A DNA stretch of 43,144 bases, taken from Roseivirga sp. UBA6061. GTDB lineage: Bacteria; Bacteroidota; Bacteroidia; Cytophagales; Cyclobacteriaceae. The position numbers and the translations under genes were made by a program. Under the pieces are notes generated by a model that was not told the origin of the DNA, did not search any database, and saw nothing but the letters and a program-made list of their open reading frames with translations. Of this stretch, positions 32,619-42,284 are shown piece after piece. Location: positions 1 to 43,144 of the forward strand of contig DIYF01000098.1 of NCBI GenBank assembly GCA_002427745.1, written 5' to 3'. Positions within the stretch are counted from its first letter, which is position 1; the number at the start of each line of letters is the position of its first letter.

Positions 32619-35201
32619 ATGACTAAAAACGCCTACAAGTCCAATACTTTTAAGAACAAGGCTCAATCGAAGAAAAAGAAGAAACTGAAATTCAGTTTAG
32701 GGGATAAGATCAATCTTGATTTTTTACAAGACCGAAGGTTCCAGCTTACTGCCGGACTTTTCCTGCTGTTGCTTTCTGCGTTCATCTTCATTTCTTGCGT
32801 CAGTTACATCTTCACCGGTAAGGCCGACCAGAGTGTGGTAGAATCTCTCGGAGGTACATCTTCTATGGACCGGGGCAGAGAAGCTGCCAACTGGATGAAG
32901 CTGTGGGGAGCTTATACTTCGCATTTTCTGATTTTCCGCTGGTTTGGAATAGCCGCCTTTCTTATTCCTCCCTACCTGTTTTTAGCAGGTTACAGAATCG
33001 TTTTTGGCAAAGCACTCATGAATCTCAACAGGGCGCTGGTCTTTGTACTCTTCTTCCTTATCTGGACGAGTTTATTGATGGGGTCATTGCTCAAAGGCAG
33101 CGATGGTGTTTCAGAGTGGAGCTTTTACAGCGGAGGTTTAGGGTACGAGCTGGCTGTGGTTTTTGATAATCTGATGGGCTTTGGTACCCTGTTATTCCTT
33201 GTTTTTACCCTGTTGGTATTTGTGATCTTCTACTTCAATATCACAACCATCTTTACTACTAAAAAGGCCATGGACACAGAAGGTACTGCTGTGGCGGAGG
33301 ATGCATTGGTAGCAGAGCCTGTCAATGCTGAGAAGTCAGATATGCCTGAGGCCGAAGATGCCAATGAAGAAACAGCTGGTACGGAAGAGGACCTTAAAGA
33401 CTGGGTGGTCTCCTTAAAAGAGGAGAAGAAGGATGCTCCCGAGCCGGTCAAACCAAATCCGATAGCTGAGCCTGCGCCTGAGCCCGTTTCGGCTACACCT
33501 GCTGTAGAACTGCCTGTGGAGCCGCAACCAGCTGCCATTACTCCGGAACCTGTTCAGGAGAAGACTGAAGATGCTTCTATCGAACTGGACGTAACCCTGC
33601 CACCAAAACCGGCCGCTAAGACGGATAAAGAACCTGCTTTTGAGGTGGAGATCAAGGAGACGGCTGAAAAACTGGTGGAGAAGGCCGGGCACTATGACCC
33701 GACTCTGGACCTGGCGAAATATCAGTTCCCATCAGTGGACTTGTTGAAGCAGTACAGCACGAATAAGATCAGCGTAACCAAAGAAGAGCTTCAGGCCAAT
33801 AAGGACCGAATTGTAGAAACGCTTACCAACTTTAAAATTGGTATTTCCAGCATCAAGGCTACGATTGGGCCAACCATTACGCTTTACGAAATCATTCCTG
33901 AGGCCGGTGTAAAAATCTCCAAAATCAAAAATCTGGAAGATGACATTGCCCTGAGTCTGGCAGCATTGGGTATTCGTATCATTGCCCCTATTCCCGGTAA
34001 AGGAACCATTGGTATTGAGGTACCCAATGCCAAGAAGGAGATGGTGTCCATGCATTCAGTGATTACCACTGAGAAGTTTATGAACAGCACCATGGCCTTG
34101 CCTGTGGCCCTGGGTAAGACGATTTCCAATGAGGTGTTTGTGGCCGATCTTGCGAAAATGCCACACTTGCTTATGGCGGGTGCTACCGGTCAGGGTAAGT
34201 CGGTAGGCCTGAATGCCATTCTGACCAGTTTGCTCTACAAGAAACATCCTTCACAGCTGAAATTTGTACTGGTTGATCCGAAAAAGGTAGAACTGACCCT
34301 GTTCAATAAGATCGAAAGGCACTATCTGGCTAAACTGCCTGATAACGAAGAGCCTATTATTACAGACACCAAGAAGGTAATCTTCACACTGAATTCACTT
34401 TGTATTGAGATGGACCAGCGCTACGATCTGCTGAAAGATGCGGCCTGTCGAAACATCAAAGAGTACAATGGTAAATTCATTGACAGAAAATTAAATCCGG
34501 AAAAAGGACACAGATACCTCCCTTATGTCGTCTTGGTAATAGATGAGTTGGCAGACCTGATGATGACGGCCGGTAAAGAGGTGGAAACACCGATTGCCAG
34601 GCTGGCGCAGCTGGCACGGGCTATTGGTATTCACCTGGTGGTTGCTACGCAGCGTCCGTCTGTGAATGTAATTACCGGTATCATCAAGGCTAACTTCCCG
34701 GCACGACTTTCTTTCAGAGTAACCTCTAAGATTGACTCCAGAACTATCCTGGATGCGGGCGGGGCCGACCAGCTTATAGGGCAAGGGGATATGCTTCTGT
34801 CCATGGGGTCTGAAATGACACGTATTCAATGTGCATTTGTAGATACCCCCGAAGTAGACGATATTTGTGACTTTATTGGTTCGCAAAAAGGATATGATTC
34901 CGCATATTTGCTGCCAGAATACGTTGGCGATGAGGGAGATGGAGGTGCGTTAGATGTTGATTTGTCTGACCGCGATGCCTTGTTTGAAGATGCTGCTAAA
35001 CTGATAGTGGCCCATCAGCAAGGGAGTACCTCACTCATACAGCGTAAGTTAAAACTGGGTTATAACAGGGCAGGTCGTTTGATCGATCAATTGGAGGCAG
35101 CAGGCATCGTTGGACCCTTTGAGGGTAGCAAGGCCAGAGAGGTTTTGGTACCGGATGAATATAGTTTGGAACAGTTATTGAATAACATGGACAATAATTG
35201 A
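32619..35201 (+). CDS. ftsK: DNA translocase FtsK
   Basis: An 860-aa septal DNA pump. After a basic cytoplasmic tail come four membrane helices at roughly 43-65, 98-120, 130-152 and 180-205. A Pro/Glu/Ala-rich linker follows (about 220-350, with PEPVKPNPIAEPAPEP). The motor domain has Walker A GATGQGKS at about 519-526 and Walker B VVLVIDELADLMM near 637. A C-terminal gamma winged helix (RKLKLGYNRAGRLIDQLEAAGIVG) recognises KOPS-like sites and activates XerD. It heads a run with lolA and pyrF. Confidence 0.97.
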   Translation: MTKNAYKSNTFKNKAQSKKKKKLKFSLGDKINLDFLQDRRFQLTAGLFLLLLSAFIFISCVSYIFTGKADQSVVESLGGTSSMDRGREAANWMKLWGAYTSHFLIFRWFGIAAFLIPPYLFLAGYRIVFGKALMNLNRALVFVLFFLIWTSLLMGSLLKGSDGVSEWSFYSGGLGYELAVVFDNLMGFGTLLFLVFTLLVFVIFYFNITTIFTTKKAMDTEGTAVAEDALVAEPVNAEKSDMPEAEDANEETAGTEEDLKDWVVSLKEEKKDAPEPVKPNPIAEPAPEPVSATPAVELPVEPQPAAITPEPVQEKTEDASIELDVTLPPKPAAKTDKEPAFEVEIKETAEKLVEKAGHYDPTLDLAKYQFPSVDLLKQYSTNKISVTKEELQANKDRIVETLTNFKIGISSIKATIGPTITLYEIIPEAGVKISKIKNLEDDIALSLAALGIRIIAPIPGKGTIGIEVPNAKKEMVSMHSVITTEKFMNSTMALPVALGKTISNEVFVADLAKMPHLLMAGATGQGKSVGLNAILTSLLYKKHPSQLKFVLVDPKKVELTLFNKIERHYLAKLPDNEEPIITDTKKVIFTLNSLCIEMDQRYDLLKDAACRNIKEYNGKFIDRKLNPEKGHRYLPYVVLVIDELADLMMTAGKEVETPIARLAQLARAIGIHLVVATQRPSVNVITGIIKANFPARLSFRVTSKIDSRTILDAGGADQLIGQGDMLLSMGSEMTRIQCAFVDTPEVDDICDFIGSQKGYDSAYLLPEYVGDEGDGGALDVDLSDRDALFEDAAKLIVAHQQGSTSLIQRKLKLGYNRAGRLIDQLEAAGIVGPFEGSKAREVLVPDEYSLEQLLNNMDNN

Positions 35202-35228
35202 TTTCATAGATATAAAGGAAGAGATAGA

Positions 35229-35867
35229 ATGAAAAGAATTGTTGGTTTGATGATGTTGGTGGTCAGTATGAATCTGGCTATGGGGCAGAGCGAAGATCCA
35301 AAAGCTGTTTTGGATAAAATGAGTTCTGTGTATAAGGCAATGCCTGGTTTTCATATCAGTTTTACGCAAAAAGTGATCAACGAATCAGAAGTGGTTGACC
35401 GTTTTAACGGATCTGCTGATGTATCGAAGGAGCAATTTATAATTCGTTTCAGAGATCAGCATATTTACTGCAACGGTACCATTATCTGGACGTACCTCAC
35501 CGAATCACAAGAGCTGACCATAGCGAATTTTGATCCGGAAGATAGTTTTATCAACCCTACCAATATCTACGATATCTACAAAGAGGGTTTTACCTACGAC
35601 TACAAAAGACAAGAAAACCTGGGAGGTGAACTGGTACATGTGATTGAGCTGATTTCTACTGATGAAGACAGCGACTTCACCAACATCATTATGTACATAG
35701 GCAAGGATGACAGCTACCTCAAAGCCTGGGACCTCATTGATTATGATGGCATCAAGACTTCGTTTGAAGTATCTGAATTCAAGCCTAACCAGACTTACGG
35801 AGCAAAGCACTTTGTCTTCGATTACAGCAAGAACCCTGTATCCCACGAGGAAGATTTCCGCAACTAA
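35229..35867 (+). CDS. lolA: LolA-like outer-membrane lipoprotein carrier protein
   Basis: A 212-aa periplasmic protein with signal peptide MKRIVGLMMLVVSMNLAMG (mature QSED). LolA-fold features: KAVLDKMSSVYKAMPGFHISFTQ, strands ending GSADVSKEQFIIRF, and TIIWTYLTESQELTI. It ferries lipoproteins from the inner to the outer membrane. It lies 27 bp after ftsK, a neighbour pairing common in Bacteroidota, and its stop is directly followed by the pyrF ATG. Confidence 0.9.
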   Translation: MKRIVGLMMLVVSMNLAMGQSEDPKAVLDKMSSVYKAMPGFHISFTQKVINESEVVDRFNGSADVSKEQFIIRFRDQHIYCNGTIIWTYLTESQELTIANFDPEDSFINPTNIYDIYKEGFTYDYKRQENLGGELVHVIELISTDEDSDFTNIIMYIGKDDSYLKAWDLIDYDGIKTSFEVSEFKPNQTYGAKHFVFDYSKNPVSHEEDFRN

Positions 35868-36695
35868 ATGACGAAAGAAGAGCTTTTTAGCCAAATCCAG
35901 CAGAAAGAGTCCTATCTCTGTGTTGGACTGGATACTGATATCCATAGAATTCCAAAACATCTGCTTGATACCGAGGACCCGCTATTCGAGTTCAACAAGC
36001 AGATCATTGATGCTACTCACAAATATGCTGTAGCCTATAAGCCTAATATTGCTTTTTATGAGGCACATGGGGTAAAAGGCTGGCAGAGCCTGGAAAAGAC
36101 AATTGAGTACATCCCTGATGATGTTTTCATTGTGGCAGATGCCAAGCGTGGAGATATTGGTAATACATCAAAAATGTATGCCCGGGCCTTCTTCGAGAAT
36201 ATGGAATGCGATGCTATTACCGTAGCGCCCTATATGGGGGAGGATTCTGTGACGCCCTTTCTGGACTTTGACAATAAATGGGTTATTCTCCTGGCGCTCA
36301 CCTCTAATGCCGGGGGAAAGGATTTCCAGAATCTGGAACTCACCCAGGGAGGCGACCTGTTTGAAGAGGTACTTCGCAAAAGTGCAGAGTGGGCTGGTAG
36401 CGATCAGATGATGTACGTAGTCGGGGCTACCCGGGCAGAGTCTTTGCAACGCATTCGTAAAATTATTCCTGACCATTTTTTACTGGTACCGGGAGTGGGG
36501 GCCCAGGGAGGTAGCCTGGAAGAAGTTTCCCGCTATGGGATGAACAGCCAGTGTGGTTTACTGGTCAACTCCTCCAGAGGCATAATTTATGCTTCAGACG
36601 GAGAGGACTTTGCGCAAGTGGCCGGACAAAAATCTGAAGAGCTTCAGCAGGAAATGAGTAAATTTTTAAATAGTTTTTTGTATTTTAAGAAGTAA
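35868..36695 (+). CDS. pyrF: Orotidine 5'-phosphate decarboxylase, type 2
   Basis: A 275-aa enzyme forming UMP. It belongs to the longer subfamily 2: an N-terminal [36 protein letters not shown], catalytic Lys/Asp motif [35 protein letters not shown] and a phosphate loop VPGVGAQGG. Start codon follows the lolA stop without a gap. The stop codon lies inside a 10-bp hairpin (36684-36706) shared with the next start. Confidence 0.95.
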   Translation: MTKEELFSQIQQKESYLCVGLDTDIHRIPKHLLDTEDPLFEFNKQIIDATHKYAVAYKPNIAFYEAHGVKGWQSLEKTIEYIPDDVFIVADAKRGDIGNTSKMYARAFFENMECDAITVAPYMGEDSVTPFLDFDNKWVILLALTSNAGGKDFQNLELTQGGDLFEEVLRKSAEWAGSDQMMYVVGATRAESLQRIRKIIPDHFLLVPGVGAQGGSLEEVSRYGMNSQCGLLVNSSRGIIYASDGEDFAQVAGQKSEELQQEMSKFLNSFLYFKK

Positions 36696-36706
36696 TACTT
36701 CTTAAA
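36684..36706 (+). promoter_or_regulatory. AU-rich hairpin spanning the pyrF stop and DUF2851 start
   Basis: TTTAAGAAGT (36684-36693) and ACTTCTTAAA (36697-36706) pair perfectly around a 3-nt loop. The pyrF stop codon (36693-36695) is in the loop region and the DUF2851 GTG (36708) follows 1 bp after the stem. It has no T-tract downstream. It could limit translation initiation of the downstream gene unless opened by ribosomes finishing pyrF. Confidence 0.5.
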
Positions 36707-36707
36707 T

Positions 36708-38000
36708 GTGATACAGGAAGCTTTTCTTTATTTTCTCTGGAAATATCAGTATTTCAATACAAAAGACCTTACCACCTCTGCGGGTGAGGCAGTTTCTGTA
36801 CAATCTATAGGTATTCGCAACGGCTTTGCCGGGCCGGATTTTAAGGAAGGCAGAGTCACCATAGATGGCATTCAGTGGGCCGGAGCTATTGAGATGCATG
36901 TGCGTTCCTCCGACTGGTTTCGTCATGGACATCAGCACGATGCTAACTACGAAAATGTAGTGCTGCATGTGGTGTGGGAAGATGACAAGGCTATTCTATT
37001 GGCAGATGGTACCGTCATTCCTACTATTTCCCTGAAAAACCGGGTGAAACCTGAGGTGTTGAAGCGCTACCGGCATATGGTGGAAAGCCGTTCAAAGATT
37101 CCCTGTGACCAATCTCTTAAAAATGTAAAAGCTATCACCCGCCTGACTATGGTAGAAAGGGTGTTGGTAACCAGAGTACAGGAAAAGGCTGCGGTATTTT
37201 CCGAACTACTGGAGGACAATGGAAATGACTGGGAAGAAACAGCTTATCGTTGGCTATTGAGAGGTTTTGGCTTTAAAACCAATGCAGATAACATGCAGGC
37301 ACTGGCAGAATCACTTCCGCTCAAAGTATTGCAAAAGCACAGGAATCAACAGCACCAGATCGAAGCCCTGCTCTTCGGTCAGGCTGGTTTTCTGGATGTG
37401 GAGATAAAAGATGAGTATCCCGCCAGCCTGAAAAAGGAATATCTCTTTCTGAAGAATAAATACTTACTTCGGCATAAAGTGCACTATAACAGCTGGCATT
37501 TTGCCAAAGTACGACCGAACAATTACCCGACCATTCGGCTGGCTCAACTGGCAGGGCTAATCACAAAGTTTCCACATATCTTCAGCTTCTTTTCGGAGAT
37601 CAGTGATTTCAATACGGTTATGGAAGACCTGGATGTAAAACAATCTGCCTACTGGACCAGCCATTACGCAGTAGATAAGCCTTCTAAGAGGATGATCGGT
37701 GCCTTGTCCAGATCGACTAAAGAAAACCTGATTATCAACGCGACAGTCCCGTTTCTGGCAGCTTTTGCCAAAGCCAGAGACAATCAGGCATACCTGGAAA
37801 AGGCGCTTAATCTGCTGGCTGGTATTCCGGCCGAACGCAACCGTATTACAGATCTCTGGCAGCGCTATGGCTGGAATGTTTCCACGGCTTTTGACAGCCA
37901 GGGGCTGATACAACTCTATAATCAGTTTTGTACTCAAAAGCGTTGTATCGAATGCTCCATTGGACTGGAACTGATTGATAAGCCTAATATTCACTCCTGA
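36708..38000 (+). CDS. DUF2851 family protein
   Basis: A 430-aa cytosolic protein of a family common in Bacteroidota (DUF2851) with no known role. Typical features are FLYFLWKYQYFNTKDL, IRNGFAGPDFKEGRVTIDGIQWAGAIEMHVRSSDW, DANYENVVLHVVW, and a Cys pair near the C-terminus (CTQKRCIECSIG). Start GTG 36708 matches the family N-terminus. The MHVRSSDW and HQHDANYENVVLHVV block might be a metal site or nuclease-like core; this is speculation. Confidence 0.9.
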   Translation: MIQEAFLYFLWKYQYFNTKDLTTSAGEAVSVQSIGIRNGFAGPDFKEGRVTIDGIQWAGAIEMHVRSSDWFRHGHQHDANYENVVLHVVWEDDKAILLADGTVIPTISLKNRVKPEVLKRYRHMVESRSKIPCDQSLKNVKAITRLTMVERVLVTRVQEKAAVFSELLEDNGNDWEETAYRWLLRGFGFKTNADNMQALAESLPLKVLQKHRNQQHQIEALLFGQAGFLDVEIKDEYPASLKKEYLFLKNKYLLRHKVHYNSWHFAKVRPNNYPTIRLAQLAGLITKFPHIFSFFSEISDFNTVMEDLDVKQSAYWTSHYAVDKPSKRMIGALSRSTKENLIINATVPFLAAFAKARDNQAYLEKALNLLAGIPAERNRITDLWQRYGWNVSTAFDSQGLIQLYNQFCTQKRCIECSIGLELIDKPNIHS

Positions 38001-38050
38001 GTAGTCTGATAGTCTGGAAAAGGCTATCTTTGCCATCCAAAATTTAAACT

Positions 38051-38683
38051 ATGGATAATCCGGTAATCATTTTCGGGGCGAATGGTATGGGCCAGGCGGC
38101 TCTGGAGATTTTTGAGAGTAATCAGGTTGTCGTGTATGGCTTCCTGGATGATGACAAGGAGAAGCACGGTACGGAGCTCAATGACATTCCTGTGCTGGGC
38201 AAAACAGATGATGACGGTTATCTGAAGCTGATAGGTAAGAAATGTGAGGGCTTCATCGCAGTAGACGACAGGGCTTTGCGTAAAGGGCTGGTGAAGCTGA
38301 TGATGGAACGAAGGAAGATGATGCCCGTCAATGCCATTCACAGAAATGCCGAGATATCGCCTTCTGCCCATATTGGTCATGGCAACTTTATCAATACCGG
38401 GGCCGTTGTGGCCTCTAATGCGAAAGTGGCCAATCATTGCATCATCAGTACCGGTAGTGTCATTGACTTTGGTGCACAATTAGGAGACCTCGTTCAGGTA
38501 GGAGCGGGAAGTATTATTGGTAGTGAGGCTGAGATTGGTGAGAATGTCTTTATTGGTACAGGTGTCACCATAGTGCCGGGCGTAAAGATCGGAAAAGACG
38601 CCCGGATAGGAGCAGGCTCTGTTGTTATCGGAGAGGTGGCAGCTGGCAAAACCGTTTTCGGTAATCCTGCTGCAGAAGTATAA
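38051..38683 (+). CDS. NeuD/PglD-like hexapeptide-repeat acyltransferase
   Basis: A 210-aa sugar O/N-acyltransferase. The N-terminal Rossmann-like part (VIIFGANGMGQAALEIF, VYGFLDDD) precedes a left-handed beta-helix of hexapeptide repeats from about 105 on (ISPSAHIGHGNFINTGAVVASNAKVANHCIIS, IIGSEAEIGENVFIGTGVTI), ending in a GNPA motif. The catalytic His is probably His 139 (NHCIIS). Relatives acetylate sialic acids or UDP-amino sugars. It follows DUF2851 by 50 bp. Confidence 0.9.
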   Translation: MDNPVIIFGANGMGQAALEIFESNQVVVYGFLDDDKEKHGTELNDIPVLGKTDDDGYLKLIGKKCEGFIAVDDRALRKGLVKLMMERRKMMPVNAIHRNAEISPSAHIGHGNFINTGAVVASNAKVANHCIISTGSVIDFGAQLGDLVQVGAGSIIGSEAEIGENVFIGTGVTIVPGVKIGKDARIGAGSVVIGEVAAGKTVFGNPAAEV

Positions 38684-38816
38684 AGGGGACAGATGTGTGG
38701 AGTTTAAAGCGGACTTCTGGTGCCCTCGTTGAACTCTGGTATTGAACCCTGAACATAAAACCACGGACTGAAAGTAGTTAAACATAAAACACCCCATTTG
38801 CACTGGGATACGAATT

Positions 38817-39782
38817 ATGGAAAAAGAATACTCAATTCTATTGTATTACTGTTATGCTCAGATCGATGATCATGAAGCATACAGAGAAGAACATCATTTA
38901 TTCTGCATCGAAAACAACCTGAGAGGCAGAATCATTATTTCTCCTGAAGGACTTAACGGAACCGTATCCGGAAAGAAAGCAGACTGCGAGGCCTATATGG
39001 CGTATGTACATGCAGACGCCCGTTTTGCTGATACAGAGTTTAAAATTGAGGCCAGTAACACCCAGGCCTTTGCCAAGCTTCATGTAAGGGTAAAGCCTGA
39101 GATTGTTCACTCAAGTCTGAGACATATCAACCCCAGAGAGAGAACAGGTACTTATGTGGAGCCGGAGGAATTCAGACAATTGCTCAAGGAACCGGATGAG
39201 GATACTGTGTTTTTGGATGTTCGCAGCAACTATGAACACAAGGTAGGGCACTTTAAGAATGCCATGACCCTGGATATCGATAACTTCAGGGAGTTTCCGG
39301 AGAAGGTAAAAGAGCTCGATCACCTCAGGAACAAAAAGGTAGTGACGTATTGTACCGGAGGTATCAAGTGTGAAAAAGCAAGCGCTTATCTGCTGGAACA
39401 AGGCTTTGAAAATGTCTACCAGCTTCATGGAGGCATTATCAAATACGGTATTGAAGAAGGAGGAGAAGACTTTGAAGGGAAGTGCTATGTGTTTGACAAT
39501 CGCATTACAGCTGATGTGAACTCGGTAAATCCCTCCATCGTGTCTAAATGCCATATCACAGGCGTTCCGACTGATCGCATGGTGAACTGTGCCAACCCTC
39601 AGTGTAATGCACATATAGCCATGTCAGAAGAAGCAGGCTGGCTCATGGACGGCTGCTGCTCAGAGGAGTGCAGAAAGAACCCCGCCAGACGCCCATATGA
39701 CGGAACCGGTTATTATCAGAAGAATACCAATCACTACAATCCACGCAAGAATGTAAAGCGTGAGGCCGCCAGGATCGACTGA
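38817..39782 (+). CDS. trhO: tRNA uridine-34 hydroxylase (rhodanese-type, YceA)
   Basis: A 321-aa enzyme of the TrhO/YceA family that makes 5-hydroxyuridine at tRNA position 34. An N-terminal acylphosphatase-like domain (LLYYCYAQIDD, RGRIIISPEGLNGTVSG) is followed by a rhodanese domain with active Cys near 179 in VTYCTGGIKCEKASAYL. A C-terminal Cys-rich zinc-binding-like region follows (CANPQCNAH, CCSEECRK). Immediately followed by the phosphorylase gene after 1 bp. Confidence 0.94.
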   Translation: MEKEYSILLYYCYAQIDDHEAYREEHHLFCIENNLRGRIIISPEGLNGTVSGKKADCEAYMAYVHADARFADTEFKIEASNTQAFAKLHVRVKPEIVHSSLRHINPRERTGTYVEPEEFRQLLKEPDEDTVFLDVRSNYEHKVGHFKNAMTLDIDNFREFPEKVKELDHLRNKKVVTYCTGGIKCEKASAYLLEQGFENVYQLHGGIIKYGIEEGGEDFEGKCYVFDNRITADVNSVNPSIVSKCHITGVPTDRMVNCANPQCNAHIAMSEEAGWLMDGCCSEECRKNPARRPYDGTGYYQKNTNHYNPRKNVKREAARID

Positions 39783-39783
39783 T

Positions 39784-40647
39784 ATGAGCCAGGAAAGGAT
39801 TATCCCACCATCAGAGCTGATTCTGATCAATGATAGGGTCTATCACCTGAACCTGCACCCGGAGCAGGTGGCCGAGACCATTATCGTGGTAGGAGACCCC
39901 GACCGCGTACCCAAGGTAAGTGCCTACTTCGATAAAATCGATTTTCAGGTGGGAAGTCGTGAGTTGGTGACACATACCGGTAGTATCGGGGGGAAGCGCC
40001 TGTCGGTCATGAGTTCAGGTATGGGCACTGACAACGTGGAGCTGCTGATGACTGAACTGGACGCTCTCGTGAATGTGGATCTGAAGACCCGCAAGGTTAA
40101 AAAAGACCTTACCAAGCTCGAGATAATTCGCATCGGCACTTCCGGTTGTTTGCAGCCAGATATTCCGTTAGACGCCTTATTGGTTTCCAAAGCAGCTCTG
40201 GGGCTTGACACCCTGATGCATTTCTACGAGTGGACTCCTGATCAGGTGTCTGATGAGGTAACAACCCAGATGCAGGTGGAGCTGACTTTGCCCTATCAGC
40301 CTTATTTCGCTGAGGCTTCTGCAAAGCTCTTTAATAAGTTTGACAGTCTCAGAAGCGGGGTGACCATTACCTGTCCGGGCTTTTATGCCCCACAGGGGCG
40401 GAACATACGCCTGAAGCCAAGGGTAGATGATATGCTGGATGTACTGGCCGTGAGTGATACCGCTTTAGGACGTTTTACCAACTTTGAGATGGAAACGGCC
40501 GGCTATTATGCCATGGCCAGGTTGCTGGGGCATGAAATGGTGAGCCTGAATGCCCTCATTGCCAACAGGGCCAGAAAGGAGTTTTCAGCAGACCCCGGAA
40601 AAGCCGTAGATAACCTGATCCGGAAAGTATTTGAAGTCATTACCTGA
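39784..40647 (+). CDS. Nucleoside phosphorylase (uridine phosphorylase-like)
   Basis: A 287-aa PNP/UDP-superfamily enzyme. It shows IIVVGDPDRVPKVSAYF (phosphate-binding Gly-Asp-Pro), SSGMGTDNVELLM, IRIGTSGCLQPDI (GTSG phosphate loop), and the purine/ribose motif NFEMETAGYYAMARLLGHE. Start ATG 39784 fits the family and follows the trhO stop; the longer frame overlaps trhO. The specific nucleoside cannot be fixed from motifs; uridine-type is a guess. Confidence 0.88.
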   Translation: MSQERIIPPSELILINDRVYHLNLHPEQVAETIIVVGDPDRVPKVSAYFDKIDFQVGSRELVTHTGSIGGKRLSVMSSGMGTDNVELLMTELDALVNVDLKTRKVKKDLTKLEIIRIGTSGCLQPDIPLDALLVSKAALGLDTLMHFYEWTPDQVSDEVTTQMQVELTLPYQPYFAEASAKLFNKFDSLRSGVTITCPGFYAPQGRNIRLKPRVDDMLDVLAVSDTALGRFTNFEMETAGYYAMARLLGHEMVSLNALIANRARKEFSADPGKAVDNLIRKVFEVIT

Positions 40648-40680
40648 TACCCTTCTCAGGGTCCCGGAAAGTCTGTTTAA

Positions 40681-41355
40681 TCACTTCTTAAGCTCTGTCT
40701 CGATGAGCTCTATCGTTTGCTCTGCAATGGTTTTAGATCGTTCAAAGAATACCAGCACGCTGTTCGTCTGGCTGAGTGAGAAGGCTATGAAGTTGGATAT
40801 ATAAGAGCTTGTCATAAACTCCCGATTCACTATTCTGTCATTGATCATGTCATAATTATTGAAGTACTCAGAGTAGAAATGATCGTCCAGTGCTTTGGTC
40901 AGGTTTACCTGCTCAAAGTCAATGGACTCATAGGAAGAATAGAGTTGCACCAGCCTTTTTCTGATATCGTGGTTTTTGATGATTTTAAAATCCCCGCTTT
41001 GTTTTAAGGTGATATAAGTGAAGTTGTTAGGGTAGAAGAGGTTGAGATTGCCGATGATTTGTGTGTATTGCGGAATGCTGTCGGCATTGATATTCCTTTG
41101 GTCTCCCTGAAACATAGCCACACCTCTTTCAAGCTCGGTGGTCTTTGACTGGTTGAGAAGGGTCAGGTACTCGATCAGCTCCACATCGGCCTGCAGGTCT
41201 TCCAGGATGTCCTGCAGATACTGTACTTCCAGCTTGTCCTTTTTCTTTTCCTCTGCCAGCTCACTTAACCAAAAAGCGATACTGATTCCCACAATCACCA
41301 GAATGAATTCTATAAAATACTCTAAGGTCTTTTGCCTTGCTTTAATGGATCCCAT
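40681..41355 (-). CDS. DUF6090-like single-pass membrane protein
   Basis: A 224-aa protein with one N-terminal membrane helix (FIEFILVIVGISIAFWL, about 14-30), followed by an acidic-basic helical region that looks like a coiled coil (ELAEEKKKDKLEVQYLQDILEDLQADVELIEYL). It resembles the Bacteroidota DUF6090 family, whose function is unknown. C-terminal part is helical and ends ETELKK. Monocistronic; convergent with the phosphorylase. Confidence 0.78.
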   Translation of the reverse strand: MGSIKARQKTLEYFIEFILVIVGISIAFWLSELAEEKKKDKLEVQYLQDILEDLQADVELIEYLTLLNQSKTTELERGVAMFQGDQRNINADSIPQYTQIIGNLNLFYPNNFTYITLKQSGDFKIIKNHDIRKRLVQLYSSYESIDFEQVNLTKALDDHFYSEYFNNYDMINDRIVNREFMTSSYISNFIAFSLSQTNSVLVFFERSKTIAEQTIELIETELKK

Positions 41356-41569
41356 TGAAAAAATATTTAAAGCCTGCTCTAAGAGAGAGCAATTAAAACA
41401 CGGGTTGTAACTAATACAGATTTTTACCGGAATTGGCTGCTATCGGGTTGGTAATAGCAATTTACGTTCTAAACGGTAGCTCGTTAAAACCATCATGCCG
41501 GCAACCTGAGCAACCATCATTGCTCCTGTACTAAAGATGCTAAAAATTCAAGAAAGGTGCATCAGTAGG

Positions 41570-42169
41570 TTATTGCTGCTCTTTTTCCTTGAGCTTACCC
41601 TGAATAAGTAAATTGAACTCAGCGCAGGTAAGTACACCATTGTGACTGTAAGGACAGCGCTTGAAATACCTTTCACCGAGTTGATCCCTTGTGGTGATAA
41701 TATCATCCCCCTTGCAAACGGGACAGACAATGGTTTTGGTATGGTCACAGTTAATTGTATTCAGGTAGAAAAAGCGGGTTTTTACGTCTACAGCCGACAC
41801 CTGAGAACGGTTTTGCCGGAAAGCCTCTTCGGCTATCTCCAGTATCTCCAGCACCTCTTTGGAGTGCTGTCCCCGCGACCCTTTGAGCTCCAGGTATTTA
41901 TTGAGCCAGTCTATGCTCTGAGCATAGTTTTTCAGGTAATAAGAGTTCTTGCCAAAGTAGAAGCAGAAGTCGGCTGAGAGTACGTTAATGGCCTCCAGAG
42001 CTGTCATAAAGTAGCTGTCCGCTTCGGCATAGCGTTCTTCATTCATCAGGTTCACGGCAGTGTCGATAAATCTGCGTGGGTCTTCCAGCGGTTTGGCGAC
42101 TACTTGTTGTGCTGAACATACTTTGCCCAGGCAGAAGAGCAGCATGAAAATCGTAAGGCTTCGTCTCAT
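41570..42169 (-). CDS. Secreted protein with TPR-like helices and a C-terminal Cys cluster
   Basis: A 199-aa exported protein. Start ATG 42169 gives signal peptide MRRSLTIFMLLFCLGKVCSA (mature QQVV). Residues about 30-115 look like two TPR-type helix pairs (VNLMNEERYAEADSYFMTALEAI, YAQSIDWLNKYLEL). The C-terminal part has Cys residues IVCPVCKGDD, RCPYSH and LTCAEF that could form a zinc ribbon, which is unusual in a secreted protein. No named family recognised. An intrinsic terminator lies 41 bp upstream. Confidence 0.78.
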   Translation of the reverse strand: MRRSLTIFMLLFCLGKVCSAQQVVAKPLEDPRRFIDTAVNLMNEERYAEADSYFMTALEAINVLSADFCFYFGKNSYYLKNYAQSIDWLNKYLELKGSRGQHSKEVLEILEIAEEAFRQNRSQVSAVDVKTRFFYLNTINCDHTKTIVCPVCKGDDIITTRDQLGERYFKRCPYSHNGVLTCAEFNLLIQGKLKEKEQQ

Positions 42170-42209
42170 AGAATGGCGATGTGCCGCTAAATTAAAAAAC
42201 ATTTGACAT

Positions 42210-42234
42210 TAAAAAGCCCCGGCAAACCGAGGCT
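42210..42234 (-). terminator. Intrinsic terminator of the 37-codon gene
   Basis: On the minus strand the stem AGCCTCGG / CCGGGGCT (arms 42227-42234 and 42215-42222, one G-U pair) encloses loop TTTG and is followed by a run of five T residues (complement of 42211-42215). It lies about 50 bp after the stop of the small ORF at 42285 and before the gene at 41570-42169, so it separates the two transcripts. Confidence 0.8.
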
Positions 42235-42284
42235 ACATCTGATATTTAACAACCACAAGGGGCTGGAAGTACTCCTGGCGGATA

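Noticed and set aside
40649..40663. Terminator after the nucleoside phosphorylase (ACCCTTCTCAGGGT)
   Set aside because: The stem is only 5 bp and no T-run follows.
41440..41520. 26-codon minus-strand frame MMVAQVAGMMVLTSY... with AGGAGC upstream
   Set aside because: No terminator, promoter or conservation evidence; too short to separate from chance.
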